Assembly: GCA_030248215.1 (NCBI GenBank)
Contig: JASANG010003304.1
Coordinates: 154,785-218,784 of the forward strand
Direction of reading: 5' to 3'
Origin: Enoplolaimus lenunculus
Taxonomy: Eukaryota; Nematoda; Enoplea; Enoplida; Thoracostomopsidae
DNA length: 64,000 bases
The position numbers were made by a program, and so were the translations under genes. Positions 45,919 to 57,334 of this stretch are shown here, piece after piece. The notes under the pieces are model-generated. The model was given only the letters and a program-made list of their open reading frames with translations, did no database searches and had not been told where the DNA came from. Every line of letters begins with the position of its first letter. Within the stretch, counting starts at the first letter, position 1.

Positions 45919-46401
45919 TGGGCCATCTACGTAATAATGCGTGCACCAATGTAAAAAATTGTCCTAGTCTGAGGAGGGAACTACATTGCTCAGACAAACT
46001 ACCTATATAGAATGTCATAAATAAGACCAGTGCCTCAAAAGGGCCTTAAAACAAACTATGCTGCCTTCTTGCAGCATTTTATTGCCACAATAGCCTGCGC
46101 ACACTAGTAATTTCTCCATACACTGTAGGAAGGGACTATATACGCGCATGCAATATTTACTGCTAACTTTGTATATATTACGCGCAGGCTATTGCAAGGG
46201 CGCTGTTTTTTCAACTCGTTATACAGTGTACGTAGTGCTGTCCAGACACCCATCCGACAGTGTCTGGAAAACATATATTGCCTCAAAACACCCGTGCAAT
46301 GTCCACGCACCACAGCAGCAGTTCTGATTTCCACATAGTTCCTAACCGGGTTACTGGACAATCCTTTACACTAGCGCACGCACTGTAACGTGGATGAGCC
46401 A
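45919..46401 (+). mobile_element. Family A TIR element (MITE), copy 2, 483 bp
   Basis: The ends are TGGGCCATCTACGTAATAAT and, inverted, TGGCTCATCCACGTTACAGT, with about 48 bp of inverted repeat reaching AATTGTCC. TAA is perfectly duplicated (45916-45918 and 46402-46404). An inner inverted pair ATAGCCTGCGC/GCGCAGGCTAT (about 46090 and 46185) forms a second, nested hairpin. Confidence 0.75.
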
Positions 46402-46652
46402 TAACTGTAGCCATAAAGCCGTCTGATGAGCACTTTGGGCAGGTACGATTTGTTTACAGTCACCTTCTTTTTGTATAATTTTTTTGGCAAACGTGCTTGG
46501 TTTAATTCTGATAAAAGAAAGATTTTTGCTGCATAAACCTCTAACATTTTGCGCGCTCGACTGTATGATTGAAATTCTGCTTACAACCGTTTCCCAGCGT
46601 TCCGGGGTGTTTTCTACGGAATCAAAGATATGTGCGTGACATTTTGGTTATG

Positions 46653-47138
46653 TTAACAATTGCATAGGATCCGGATTGCAAGGTTCAATGCACTGTTGTC
46701 TTTCCAAAATAATAAAAACTGAAGTGCTGAAAATATTATTTTGCTCGACATATTCACTGGATAACTCATACCATTCCAGAAATGTGTAGCAATTTGCATC
46801 GATATACGCCAACCGTTATGTGCAAAAAAAATTAAGCAAAGAAGCGGCAAATTTGCAGCGTCGGTGCCGATACCAACACTCACTAAAAGTGCTAATTATT
46901 ACCAATGTCAATTAATAGGCAAATTCATACTAGTAACACTGCCCTGGTAATAAATGGGAATGAACCGGTGTAACAGGATATCCATTACCGATAAAAATCC
47001 GTATTCGGTTCCTAACAGGATGCGACTGAAGATGCCGAATGCCAAAATTAAATCTGACAATAGTCCTTCTGATACACCTTGATGACTGTACATCTTGCTT
47101 ATAAAATAACTGTCGTAAATGGGGTCTTTAATTTGCAT
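46653..47138 (-). CDS. Two neighbouring frames with membrane-like segments (doubtful host exons)
   Basis: On the minus strand 47138-46908 and then 46883-46653 encode hydrophobic stretches (LLSDLILAFGIFSRILLG; ANLPLLCLIFFAHNGW; IIFSALQFLLFW) that would suit a multi-pass membrane protein. A CACTTTTAG acceptor-like site precedes the second frame, but no clear donor follows the first. The family is not recognised; chance or decayed exons are equally possible. Confidence 0.2.
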
Positions 47139-48100
47139 TGTATGGAAACACCGGGTATTTATTTGGGGTGATCTCTGCGTTATATATTTTTCCTAGCGTA
47201 TTTTTTCATTCAAGAATATCAGCTTAGTAATTACAATTTATTTTAAAAATTTCACTTTTTGCTTGACTGAAACTGCGAACACTAAGCTCAGCGATACTGT
47301 TGACGGTCAAATCAAACCCAAAAAAGTAGAAAATTGAAATTTTTCACATTAATTATCAAAGAACAATCTTAAGGATTGCGTGCAGCCAAATCATATGCTT
47401 TAGTAACAATATGAATATCTTTTTTAATTGTATGGATACTCATGCACAGACAGACTACACTATCTTTGTTTAAAAAATGTTCACATTTTACATACCGTTT
47501 GGGATAGAAAATTGCATATCAGGTACCTCAAATTCATTTTATATACAGAACTTCACTATAAAGAACATGATGGTTTTAAGCTACACTATTCAGTACCAAA
47601 TCAGTTGTATTCGGTCAGTTGCATAAAAGAGGTTCTTGCTGGTGGCAGGGTGTATTCCGACATTCGTTTCCGTCTCCGGTAAAAATCGGTCTTCGTTTCC
47701 GTTATAGAAATAGCGGAAATTCTGTCATTTTTACGTTCAAATTTTGTTATAAATAACGTAGCTTTGACAGCGTGTCAAGCTTGAAGCAAGCTGCTTTTTT
47801 GTGTAAAATATATTTAAATCCTAACACAAAATTCTACGTTTTGTGGATGTGAAAAATGCTATAATGATCACGAGAGAAACGATCAATAATCCAAATATAT
47901 TTTAATAAAAGGGCAACGATTTTTGTTAAACGAGAATTGGGCGCAACAAATCTGGTTCTAAACTTTTGCCCCGTTACTTTGAGGGGCGTCCATTTACCAC
48001 AAAACAGCAATAGATCAGGAGTGCAACAGCTCAGTCTTATACCAATATTTTTGCTGGGTATGTTGGGACAGCTTCGAGCCCATGTTTTTGCTGGGTTTAT
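47139..48100. other. Gene-free stretch
   Basis: AT-rich sequence. The frame at 47428-47682 has no recognisable domain. A short inverted-looking CGTTTCCGTC/GTTTCCGTTAT region lies near 47670-47700. Nothing else seen. Confidence 0.4.
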
Positions 48101-48250
48101 GCTTACTTAGGCTTAGAACTTAGCCATAAGTTTTTACGCATAGTCTCAGGATTAAAGCGTAAGCTTTAGGTTTTAGGCTTACGCCCAGGCTTAGGTTGTA
48201 CGCCGATATCTAGTTAAGCGCAGACCTAGGCCTAGGCATTAGATTAGATT
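48101..48250 (+). repeat. Degenerate telomere-like TTAGGC repeats
   Basis: ACTTAGGCTTAG, GGTTTTAGGCTTAC and CAGGCTTAGG follow closely, with decayed units between. TTAGGC is the telomere unit of most nematodes. Smaller runs are at 34631-34655 and 49251-49290 (as GCCTAA on this strand) and near 32343. Confidence 0.5.
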
Positions 48251-48814
48251 GAAGTTCGAGCGTAAGTTGTTTTGGATCTGCCGCTGAAACTAATAGTTTT
48301 GCGGCGCGCCAATGCATACTTGCCGAGATGAAATTTTCACCTGAAACTTAAGCTGTGATAAGCTTGGCTTACTAAAAGACATGTCACGCTCAAAAGCAAA
48401 AAGTTTCATGAGTTTTTTCTGATTATCCTCTCGCAACTGACGCGGTCATTTACGTTTTTGTTTGTCGTTTGTTTTGCGAATTACAAATTTCTGGTGCATA
48501 AACAATAAGGATTTTGGAGGTTATAAGAAGATTTCAAAGAAGAACTATTATATACGACTAATTGGTCATGTGAAACTATCATCCATCGACTGTGCTAGCT
48601 ACAATATGACGAAGCCCAGTTACCTGTATGCTCGCTTTGCAGTGTGTTTGTTTGTTTCCAGTGTAATGCTGGCTGGATATAAGCAGATGTCTTGCCGGTC
48701 GCAAGCCCAGTTAAACGCAGATGGGTTCTGATGTTTTTATAAACCAAAATTCACGGTCACAAAATAGAATAACAGCTAACTGCACATTTCAGAATAACAT
48801 GCTAATACTCTACG

Positions 48815-49037
48815 TCCCAGTGAACAGGTGTCCTTGATTAATGGGTGACTGTAGACACCCTGTTTTTACAGTAAACAGCTGGTAAACAGCTGTGCAGTAA
48901 ACAATTGACCTTTAATCAATTAAATCGTAATGAAGAAAAGTAATCGGACTAGCTAACATGTTCAGCAGGTGGTTTTCCCCAGGTGGTTAGTAAGTTGACC
49001 AGGTGTTTAATAGGTTTACCTGGTAGTTTAAACAACG
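48815..49037 (-). repeat. Family D repeat, shorter inverted copy
   Basis: On the minus strand it matches the start of 34837-35420: the CACCTGGT-rich end, TTTACTGTAAAAACAGG and GTCACCCATTAATCAAGG. It has one tandem unit instead of about five, so it shows the unexpanded form. Confidence 0.6.
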
Positions 49038-51024
49038 GGATTAATAGATTTAATGATGATTAATGGATTTCTGTCAGGCCATCCAAAAGGAGGGGTAAGC
49101 CGCCGTTTTATATCTGCCGTCTTTATTTCAAAACTTTCTTCGAAAAATTTTCTGTTATAACAGAAATAATTTTAAGTACATCTTGCTAATTATTTTTCTT
49201 AAATGTACAAAATTTCTTCTTTAGTATCAGAAAAATTATTTTGCGTGCAAGCCTAAGTGTAAGAATCAGCATAATCCTAAGCCTAAGCCAGAAACTAAAC
49301 CGACACCAAAGGAAAAAATTAGACTAAACTTAAGGTTATTCTACTGCAGTTCCGCCAAAAACGTAAAGTCCCTGATAATTTCTTGGCCCATAAGTTTAAA
49401 ACATGCTGCTAGGTATTATCGTTGCATCGAAAAGCCACAGATAAAGTGTCAAGTTAGAATTTTATACTCCAGAATGGTGTGTTTTATGTGATTTCTGAAT
49501 ATTTGCAAATGAATGATGTTAAACTCAGTTCAGTGATATATAAACACATGATCCTTAGCATAATTTATGTTTTAACTTTATGTCATCATTTCTTAAGCAA
49601 AAATTCTTGCCAATCAAGCAAAAAGTCAATAGCAAAGCCAAGTTGTATATGCTGCATTATAACAGTTTTGGTTCATTTTAGCCTTGTGCATGTTTGCTTA
49701 TTTTATACGCAATATATTAACACACATTGCGCAGCAAGTATGAGAACTCCTTCGGGCTACACGTTAACCTCTTATTCTCAAACGTTGACGGCAACCGGGT
49801 TTCACACAGGAATTCCGCAATAAAATCATGAACTGAAATTAAATCTCAAAGGAAATTACACGTACTTAATTTCGCGGAAATGGTGAAAAGTAGTGTGAGT
49901 TAAGAAATAGTTTACTGTACAACATTGCAGAAGGCGTACTTTAAATGAAGCAGTGCCATGATATGGATCGATATCAGTCAACATTCCTGAATCCTCTGGT
50001 TGAACCTTTGTTACTCTTGACTGAGTTACGGGTTCTCTTTTAAAAACAGCCTTAAAATTGTAGCACAGCTGTTTAATACAAAGTTATAGTATCCCAATAA
50101 GCGAACAAAAATGTTCTATACTATACAAACAAAGCAACGCTAGGCAAATTGAAAACAATAGAGTTTAAATATTAATGGTTTTAATATATTTCACATTGAC
50201 TCAAGAAATTACTGAAATGACACGTTCGTTTAAAATTGGTCTGGTTTTCGCAATCAATGATTGTTCACAAAACAAGTACATAGGAAGTGGAACATTGCTT
50301 TATACAACATTGATGCAAGCGATTAAGTGTGACAAAGTTCAGATAGCTTTACGCATACATCTAAAAATTCACGTAATATAAATAAACCTTGAAATGTTTA
50401 TTAAATTTCTTGTCCGAAAAATTTGAAGGCGCGTTTGAATTAGTGACACCGAAAAATTTTGTTGAGTTTCATTGCCTTGGCAAAAGTTTTACGCGCTTGT
50501 GTAGTCAGAAACCACAACTGTACTTACCTTTGTTCTATCATATGTCGTCCAAAACAAATGTTTCAAAACTTTTAACTGTTTTCGAGTAGCTGCATTTGCC
50601 TTATTAAACTTTCTGGAACGTTCGGGTCTTTTACTGCGTTCTTTAGTTTCCTGCAAATAAATAAAATTTTAGTACAAAAAAATTGCTCACATGGAATATG
50701 ATTCATATTCCTAAAAAGTAAAGTAGACAAGATGTAACTTGGAAAAGAATCAAGCAAAATTAGCGTCCAATATTATCTACACTGTTAATTCTTATGAAAC
50801 ACATTGGGCCAGAAAAACTTTTCTAGTGTTCAGGGTAACGTTTTAAACAAATAATTTAATTGAAAAGTTTTGAACTGAGGTTTGTTTGAATCAAAACAAG
50901 CGTTTAACGCTATTAATTTGTTTCGCAAGTGTTTGGACGTTAAATATCAATCCAGAGTTACTTGTACTTGGGCATTTATGTATCATAACTTAATAAATAC
51001 CAGTCGTAGTGGGACTACATTTAT
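49038..51024. other. Gene-free stretch
   Basis: It contains a telomere-like run at 49251-49290 and several short frames (49479-49823, 50175-50381, 50389-50589) without recognisable domains. No transposon end was identified. Confidence 0.4.
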
Positions 51025-52133
51025 TGAGCGAAGCTCGAACTCACGTAAGCAATTAAGGTAATATGCAAATTAGTGATTACCTAACTATTCAATTATCGGT
51101 TTTGGAGGTTAGTAAACAATTTATTCAAGTTTCTCGCACCTAAAAACCCATTATTGCTGAAATTAGATTGCTTGTACCCTGATAATTAGTGAAACATTGT
51201 AAAAACGTATAATTCAGGCTTATCAATTATGCTTATATGCAAATTATCTATTAGCTAACTACTCAACTATCGGGTTTTCACGTTGGTAAACAATTTGTTC
51301 ATATTCCTCGCACCAAAAAACCTTCAGTAAACTTTAATAAATATTGAAATAATTTAAAAAGTCATAATTTTGTCTTGTCAATTAAGCAATATGCAAATTG
51401 GTTATTAGCTAACTATTCAATTATCGGTTTTGGAGATATGTAAACAATTTATTCAGATTCCTCGCACCCAAAAACCTTAAGTAAACCCTAATAATTACTG
51501 AAATAAATTAAAATGTCCTAGTTTTGACTTGTCAATTAAGCCAATATGCAAATTAGCCATTAGCTAACTATTCAATTATCGGTTTTGGATGTTTGTAAAC
51601 AATTTATTCACATTCCTCGCACCTAAAAACCTTTTAGTGCTGAAATTATATAGCTTATAACCTTAATAATTAGTGAAATATTGTAAAAAAACCCTAATTT
51701 AGGCTTATAAACTGTGCTAATATGCAAATTATTTAATAGCTAACTGCTCAATTATCGGTTTTGGAGGTTTGTAAATATTCTACGCAGATTCCTCGCATCC
51801 CAAATTCCTTTGATGCTAAAATTAGATTGCTTCTAACTGTAATAATTAGTGAAATATTGTGGAAGGTCCTAATTTAGGCTTAATTAGTTATGCAAATTAG
51901 CCTGTAGCTAACAAACGGCTTAAAATTTTAAAACCCCAATGCGAGGTTAACACCCCAGGGTAATTGGCTTTCAAAGAAAAAAGTTTATCAAAATCGGTTC
52001 AGCCATTCCTGAGATTCTTTTCGGACGGACAGACGTAAAGACGGACAGACGGACAGACGGAAGGACGGACATCCACCTTTCGACCCCCACGTACAAAACA
52101 TAAAACGCTTCGCGAAACTCCGAGCTTCGCTCA
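51025..52133 (+). mobile_element. TIR element with five ~165-bp tandem units, 1.1 kb
   Basis: The ends carry TGAGCGAAGCTCG and, inverted, TGAGCGAAGCTCGGAG, with TTA left and TAA near the right. Inside, ATGCAAATTA...TAGCTAACTATTCAATTATCGG recurs near 51062, 51236, 51390, 51545, 51720 and partly 51888. A tail follows with ATCGGTTCAGCCATTCCTGAG and a (GGACGGACA)-like run at about 52020-52075, a combination often seen at one end of invertebrate mobile elements. No coding frame. Confidence 0.6.
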
Positions 52134-53144
52134 CTAACTTACAAAATATTCAACAATTTTGGTAGAATTCTTGTTAGCAAATCGCAAGGACCTCCTGGTT
52201 TATGATTGGGTTTACAGAGACATGATTTATATAAGTTCTAAAATCTTTTGTTTTTGCCAGATTAATTTGTGTTGCTGGAATACGATACAATTGTTAACCT
52301 TCAAGTCCTGACTATGCAGTGAAGCAAATAACTCGACTGGGAAATGCACATAAAAACTTTCGGACCTTAAACATCTCTGTTTTATCTATGGTCAAAAATT
52401 GACAAAATTTAAAGGTCGACTTAAAGTTGAGCCTTTCCAAAGCTTTAGTTGCGATTTGTTTGGCGACAATGTCTTATTTATAGAAAGAAGTCTCTAACAA
52501 AATTAGTGAGTGAGCAACTTGTCTTTATGGAAATTTTTTGTTAGTGAATGGATCTAAAGCTAAATTGTTCCGCACTATAAAAATTATTCTGCTTTTGAAT
52601 CAAGTAAAACGTCTATTTTACACAAAAACTTGAACATAACAGATTGCAGCAATTTTGTTGATCGGAAAATGGTTTAGAAGTAATACTCTCTAAAAGCTTA
52701 AACTAACTTGATTTAAACTTAAGCTAATCCTCCAGTATTAAACTAACAGGTACGTTTACGCTTAAACTCATTTCAAATCTTAAATATTTCCAGTTTAAAC
52801 TAAACTTAATGAACTCTTAAATACACCTAATTTCTGGGTCGCACTTGTCAGTTAAACTAAAAATATGTCGACTCAAACTCATGTTAAACTTAAAAATACA
52901 TTGGTTTAAGCAAAACGTAAAATTCTAGTTTAGTTATTCCTACCAGCCATTTAAGTTTTACTTTAAACCGATATTCAAGTTTAGTTAAGCGATAATTTAT
53001 CTTTAAGTTTTCTGAGAGCAAAAGCCAAAACCGCAACGTGCGCTGGGCACATTCTTTCGTCCACAGAAACTACCCAGTTGCGCACTCTCGTGTAAATCTT
53101 CCACTATTGATTTGAGCTATTTTTATAGTTTCAACTATAGATGG
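52134..53144. other. Gene-free stretch rich in TTTAAACT/AAGTTTAA
   Basis: From about 52690 to 53020 the motifs TTAAACT and AGTTTAA recur in both orientations at irregular spacing, suggesting a degenerate simple repeat. No gene is seen. Confidence 0.45.
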
Positions 53145-53235
53145 GCGCCGAATATCCGGATATCCGGATATGAAAAATATCCGGTTATGTATCCGAAACG
53201 AAACGTGTATCCGGATATCCGGATATCCGAAGTGC
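53145..53235. repeat. ATATCCGG palindromic microsatellite
   Basis: Runs of GGATATCCGGATATCC are bordered on the left by GATGGGC. The same repeat in opposite orientation, ending GCCCATC, lies at 57525-57680, so both share one defined edge. Confidence 0.75.
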
Positions 53236-53250
53236 TATTGTCCAGAAATT

Positions 53251-53505
53251 TTTTGGAATAATTTGCATGATTTCACCACCAAAGTAGCTGGAGTTGACGA
53301 AAGAAATTCTGTTTCCAAACCTCAGTTGGAATATTAAACCACATTCTTGCATAATTGTTCCATGTTGTTTTAAAATCTTGATTTCTTAACTTATGGTGTA
53401 AAAAATGTTTTGGAATAATTTGAATTGTTTCACCGCTAATAGTAGCTGTACCTGACGATAGAAAATTCAATATTCATTCAGACCTCAGTCAGAAAGCTGA
53501 ACTTT
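53251..53505 (+). repeat. Diverged tandem duplication (~155 bp)
   Basis: TTTTGGAATAATTTG followed by TTTCACC, AGTAGCTG and GACGA occurs near 53251 and again near 53406. Confidence 0.6.
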
Positions 53506-54161
53506 TTTACGATTTTTGTGAATACGTTTTATTTTTTCGGTGTATATTGTTTGTAAAATTAAGATCCACTGCCAGAAAAGTTGTTATAATTCAGTATCAT
53601 ATTGAACACTTCTTTTCTTACATCATATTGAATGAATACTGTCATAAGCTCTGTCCCGCAGTGGACCTTGCGTATGAAACGTAGTTTAGTGTTCGAACGT
53701 TTCGTGTTTTGAGTTTGAGATAAATATTAGCTAGATGGCAATGTACTTTCAATGACGTCTGGCGCTGTCCGTACGTACGACACTGTACCGTAAAGCGCAT
53801 CAACTTCAACGTGGCAAAAAATTGGTTGTAAATTAGGTGCGTTAAACAAGACATCTAACGCAAAAATGACGCAATTCAACTCGGCGCGTCACTTTTACAC
53901 AGCAAGGCAAAAATGTGCATTTCTGAACTGTAGAGAATACACGTTTGTTTCCACAGCAGTCCATATAAAGATAACAAAAAGTTAAAGTATATATTCAAGT
54001 TTTAAAAAGTTAAAATTTAATTGAAATCATCAGGGAAGGTTATGAAGATTGAAATTGGCATTATGCTCCGATACATTAAGACTAAGACTTGAGCGGATCT
54101 TATAGATTCGGACCAATATTAGTTTTGGCAATGTAACAACCAAAACATATTCCTACGTTTG
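53506..54161. other. Gene-free stretch
   Basis: AT-rich, with no frame, repeat or RNA that I recognise. Confidence 0.4.
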
Positions 54162-54253
54162 ACCCTTTCACTCATAGAGTATACCAATAATGTACAAGCA
54201 ATACACACACTGTGAGCAGTGTTTGACATTTATAACATATATGCGCGATGTAA
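54162..54253 (+). repeat. Repeat F, copy 1 (carries no family C insertion)
   Basis: ACCCTTTCACTCATAGAGTA followed by AATAATGTACAAGCAATA and GCGCGATGTAA matches sequence at 55952-55987 plus 57338-57409. There it is split by family C copy 2. Its right end is where the TIR element at 54254 begins. Confidence 0.7.
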
Positions 54254-54695
54254 TGCACCGTCCACTTTATTTTGCGTCCATGTCGTGGAAATAGAAGTTG
54301 TCAATTCACCGTCTAAGCAAATGCAAACTGCTCGTGACGGTAAAGAGAAAACGGAAAAATCACTGTAGTAGTACACGTAAATTTTAAAATTTAGTCCAAA
54401 GGTCAACTGATTTTTAAAGGTCATTTTAAATTACTACTTGATGTTTTAACAAACGTTAGGAAGATGAAATTGTATTTAGTGAGCTTGTATCGTGTGGGAT
54501 ACGGTATTTTCAATTTAAGCGACAAGAGGTAAATTGAAAACTATCAAATTCTCAGATGGTAAATTGAATTAAAATTTCTATTTTATAATTTTCAAATTCA
54601 CCATTGCAGAATCTAGAAAATTTGGGACGAGGGAAACTGAGTTCGTAAAACAACGTGTGTGGTATAGATACGGTAAAATGTATAATATTAAAGAT

Positions 54696-54851
54696 ATGAC
54701 CCGTAAAAACATATTTAGATGCTCTGAAAGCAGCAAAGGAGGCACTAGCAATACTTACATAAAAACCTTGCTAGGCTATTTGCCGGACGGTATTGTTTTT
54801 GGAACTGATTCTCGAGCAACTTTAGGACCAATTATAGGAGACAAATCGTGC
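54696..54851 (+). pseudogene. Proteasome subunit beta type-2/7-like (beta-2) fragment
   Basis: The frame gives DGIVFGTDSRATLGPIIGDK, which matches the region around catalytic Asp17/Arg19 and Lys33 of beta-2 subunits. GTDSRAT is the form I recall from nematode beta-2, and the later DKSC parallels DKxC. Upstream, SSKGGT could hold the Thr1 cleavage site, but the distance to DG is about five residues longer than normal. In the other alignment Thr1 is replaced by Lys. Similarity ends after DKSC at a possible GTGCAA donor, and the GTAAD and later parts are absent. So this is one exon-sized piece (about 38 residues of clear match), not a gene. It lies inside a TIR element. Confidence 0.6.
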
Positions 54852-55100
54852 AATAACCCGCACGATTGCGCTCGAGGCAATACTGAATCGTAATCAGTCG
54901 AATGCATATTGTATAAACGAAAACAAACTTAGTCAACTTTGACATAGTTGACTAAGCGTAATAAAATCTTTGCAGGAAAATGAAACAACTGTAGATGACG
55001 TCGGGGTCAACAATTTGTGGGACCCTTTACCTTAAAATTTTATTAAGAAACGTAATAACAATTGGTAACAAAACTGAATGAATAAAATGACAAACGGAAC

Positions 55101-55262
55101 AGTTTATATATGCTCTTTTTGGGCTATGTCCTAATTTGCTTATTCACATAACTGAATAGTTTATATGTGCCCTTTTTGGGCTATGTTTTAATTTGCTTAT
55201 TCACATAACTGAATAGTTTATATGTGCCCTTTTTGAGCTATGTTTTAATTTGCCTATTCAAA
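55101..55262 (+). repeat. 57-bp tandem triplication
   Basis: AGTTTATATGTGCCCTTTTT with GGGCTATGTTTTAATTTGCT and TATTCACATAACTGAAT occurs three times near 55101, 55158 and 55214 with few differences. Confidence 0.85.
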
Positions 55263-55810
55263 TTGAAAATCTCAACAATCGGAAGTACAGTATGAACATT
55301 TGTTATTGTTGCAGTACACGTCACTGTATTATGACGATTGATACATAAAGGAAATACAGGCTATTAGTGGCAAAGAAAATTGAACGCTACACACTATCCA
55401 CCCTTCCACATCCAACCAAAATATATAAAACAATAAATGATAACTGAACGACCACCCAGCGATTGACCTTTTATCTAGATTGAGTTCTAATGCATTTACC
55501 ATTGTCAATTATAAAGTTGACGTCAAGTGACCTTTTACAAATTATTAAACTGAATACACGTAGTAATTTTTGTTTTTGACCTTTATCTCAAGTTGGAAAT
55601 TCAATACGAAGTTTAATAATACAAGGGAAATGGAGCTCTTAAATTAAAGAATATGTTTTCAATTTCCGACTTGATGTTGAAAACATAAAACCTCCATTTA
55701 CTACTTGGAATTGGAGGATTCACATTTCCACAGCATGGACGCAAAATAAAGTGGACGGTGTATAAAATCTCTACAAGACATGAGAGCTTACTCGGCCTCG
55801 AGCATCAAGC

Positions 55811-55875
55811 TCCTACAGCTCAGTGGTCATCGTAAATGCCTCCCACCCGTGAGACTGGGGATCGAATCTTGCCTT
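55811..55875 (+). tRNA. tRNA-derived sequence (SINE head or pseudo-tRNA)
   Basis: An A-box-like TACAGCTCAGTGG is followed about 35 bases later by a B-box-like GGGATCGAATC, the internal pol III promoter layout of tRNAs and tRNA-derived SINEs. Acceptor and T-stem pairing are poor, so a working tRNA is unlikely. The sequence after it could be a SINE body, but no second copy was found. Confidence 0.45.
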
Positions 55876-55987
55876 AAAATTACATCTCATATGAAATTGA
55901 AAATGTTCATGTGAGAAAGGGTTAATGAAAAATTCTTACTTGGTATCTATAACCCTTTCACTCATAGAGTATACTATGAGCAACTAA

Positions 55988-57334
55988 TGTCATTCACACG
56001 TTATAATGCGTGCGCTCCGCACATGCAATGTCCCTACCGCTTTGAACAGACAGCATACATGTCCATACCGATTATTAAAAGCAATTTTCGTTGCATCACT
56101 TCCGACAAAAATTGATGGACATTTAGGCGTTTTCGGCAACGGTGTAGCGGACAAATTCATAATCCGCGAACAGTGTGCGGACTTTTTAATTTGGCAAGAA
56201 ATTGAAACTGTGATGGTGGCTTAAAATCAGGCTGGAAATAACAACTTTTGAAAGAAATTTAAATTTTGGCTGGAAATTCAAATTTTAGCGCTAATATTAA
56301 AATTTTGGCGGGAAATTCAAATTTTGGCTGGAGGATTTGAATTTTGGCGGGAAATTCTAATTTTATGCGGGAATATTCAAATTTTGGCAGAAGAACTTAA
56401 ATTTTGGTTATAAATCCAAATTTGCAGAAAAATTGAAATTTTGGCGGCAGCATTTAAATTTGGGTGGGAAAATTCAAATTTTGGCGGGAGAACTTAAATT
56501 TTGGCGGCAAATTCTATTTTTGGCGGGAAATTCAAATTTTGTCGGGAGAGTTTGAATTTTGGCGGGAAATTCAAATTTTATGCGGGAATATTCAAATTTT
56601 GGCGGGAACATTAAAATTTTGGCGGGAAATTCAAATTTTGTCGGGAGAATTTGAATTTTGGCGGGAAATTCAAATTTTATGCGGGAATATTCAAATTTTA
56701 GCGCTAATATTAAAATTTTGGCGGGAAATTCAAATTTTGGCTGGAGAATTTGAATTTTGGCGGGAAATTCTAATTTTATGCTTGAATATTCAAATTTTGG
56801 CAGAAGAACTTAAATTTTGGTTATAAATCCAAATTTGCAGAAAAATTGAAATTTTGGCGGCAGTATTTAAATTTGGGTGGGAAAATTCAAATTTTGGCGG
56901 GAGAACTTAAATTTTGGCGGGAAATTCAAATTTTATGCGGGAATATTCAAATTTTGGCGGCAACGTTTAAATTTTGGCGGGAATATTCAAATTTTGGCGG
57001 GAACATTCACATTTTAGCGGGAACATTCAACTTTTAGCGGGACAATTTAAATTTTAGCGGCAAAATTCAAATTTTGGCGGGAAATCGAAATTTTTGAGGA
57101 AAACTAAATTATGAAGAAACCTAAAATTTTGCGAAAATAAATTTTTTAAGCGAACTATCTATATAGCAGACATTCGATACGTATTGTACAGTTGAGTGGG
57201 ACATTTAAGGCAAACATCGACGGTATGAAAATGTCCGCTAAACCGTCTACGCAAAAGTTGCATAATCCGCGCAGTTAACTATATTGTAGGACGTTGCGTG
57301 AGCAAAGCGCACGCGTTATAACGTGTGAGTGACA
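55988..57334 (-). mobile_element. Family C TIR element, copy 2, 1347 bp
   Basis: The left end is TGTCATTCACACGTTATAAT and the inverted right end is TGTCACTCACACGTTATAAC, with a perfect TAA duplication (55985-55987 and 57335-57337). About 200 bp at each end match copy 1 in reverse. The middle (56225-57110) is a GGCGGGAAATTCAAATTTT array, longer than in copy 1, which explains most of the length difference. Long frames (56464-56826, 56846-57037) are translated array. Confidence 0.8.
56225..57110 (+). repeat. GGCGGGAAATTCAAATTTT-type array in family C copy 2
   Basis: About 45 drifting units of 17-21 bp are present. There is also a higher-order repeat: a block of about 550 bp starting near 56280 (with GCGCTAATATTAAAATTTTG) is repeated near 56700. 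Confidence 0.85.

Larger units (their letters stand above)
54254..55762 (+). mobile_element. 1.5-kb TIR element (family G) carrying a host gene fragment
   Basis: The left end is TGCACCGTCCACTTTATTTT and the inverted right end is TACACCGTCCACTTTATTTT. Inverted repeats are near-perfect for about 28 bp and continue, weaker, to about 40 bp. TAA flanks both sides (54251-54253 and 55763-55765). Inside are a proteasome beta-2-like coding fragment (54696-54851) and a 57-bp tandem triplication. There is no transposase. A TIR element holding a host coding fragment fits the pattern called Pack-type or transduplication; insertion of a MITE pair around a decayed host exon is the alternative. Confidence 0.65.

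Noticed and set aside
48462-48731. Frame with a signal-peptide-like stretch (YARFAVCLFVSSVMLAGY)
   Set aside because: Only about 41 residues from the internal ATG, no following exon recognised; chance hydrophobicity is likely in this AT-rich DNA.
49736-49822. Possible last exon after GCGCAG, ending at an overlapping AATAAA
   Set aside because: The Ser/Thr-rich 29 residues match nothing known, and there is no upstream exon or donor; a short acceptor-like motif is common in AT-rich DNA.
56464-57037. Trp/Phe-rich repetitive frames (EFWREIQIL-like)
   Set aside because: Translated GGCGGGAAATTCAAATTTT minisatellite inside a family C element.
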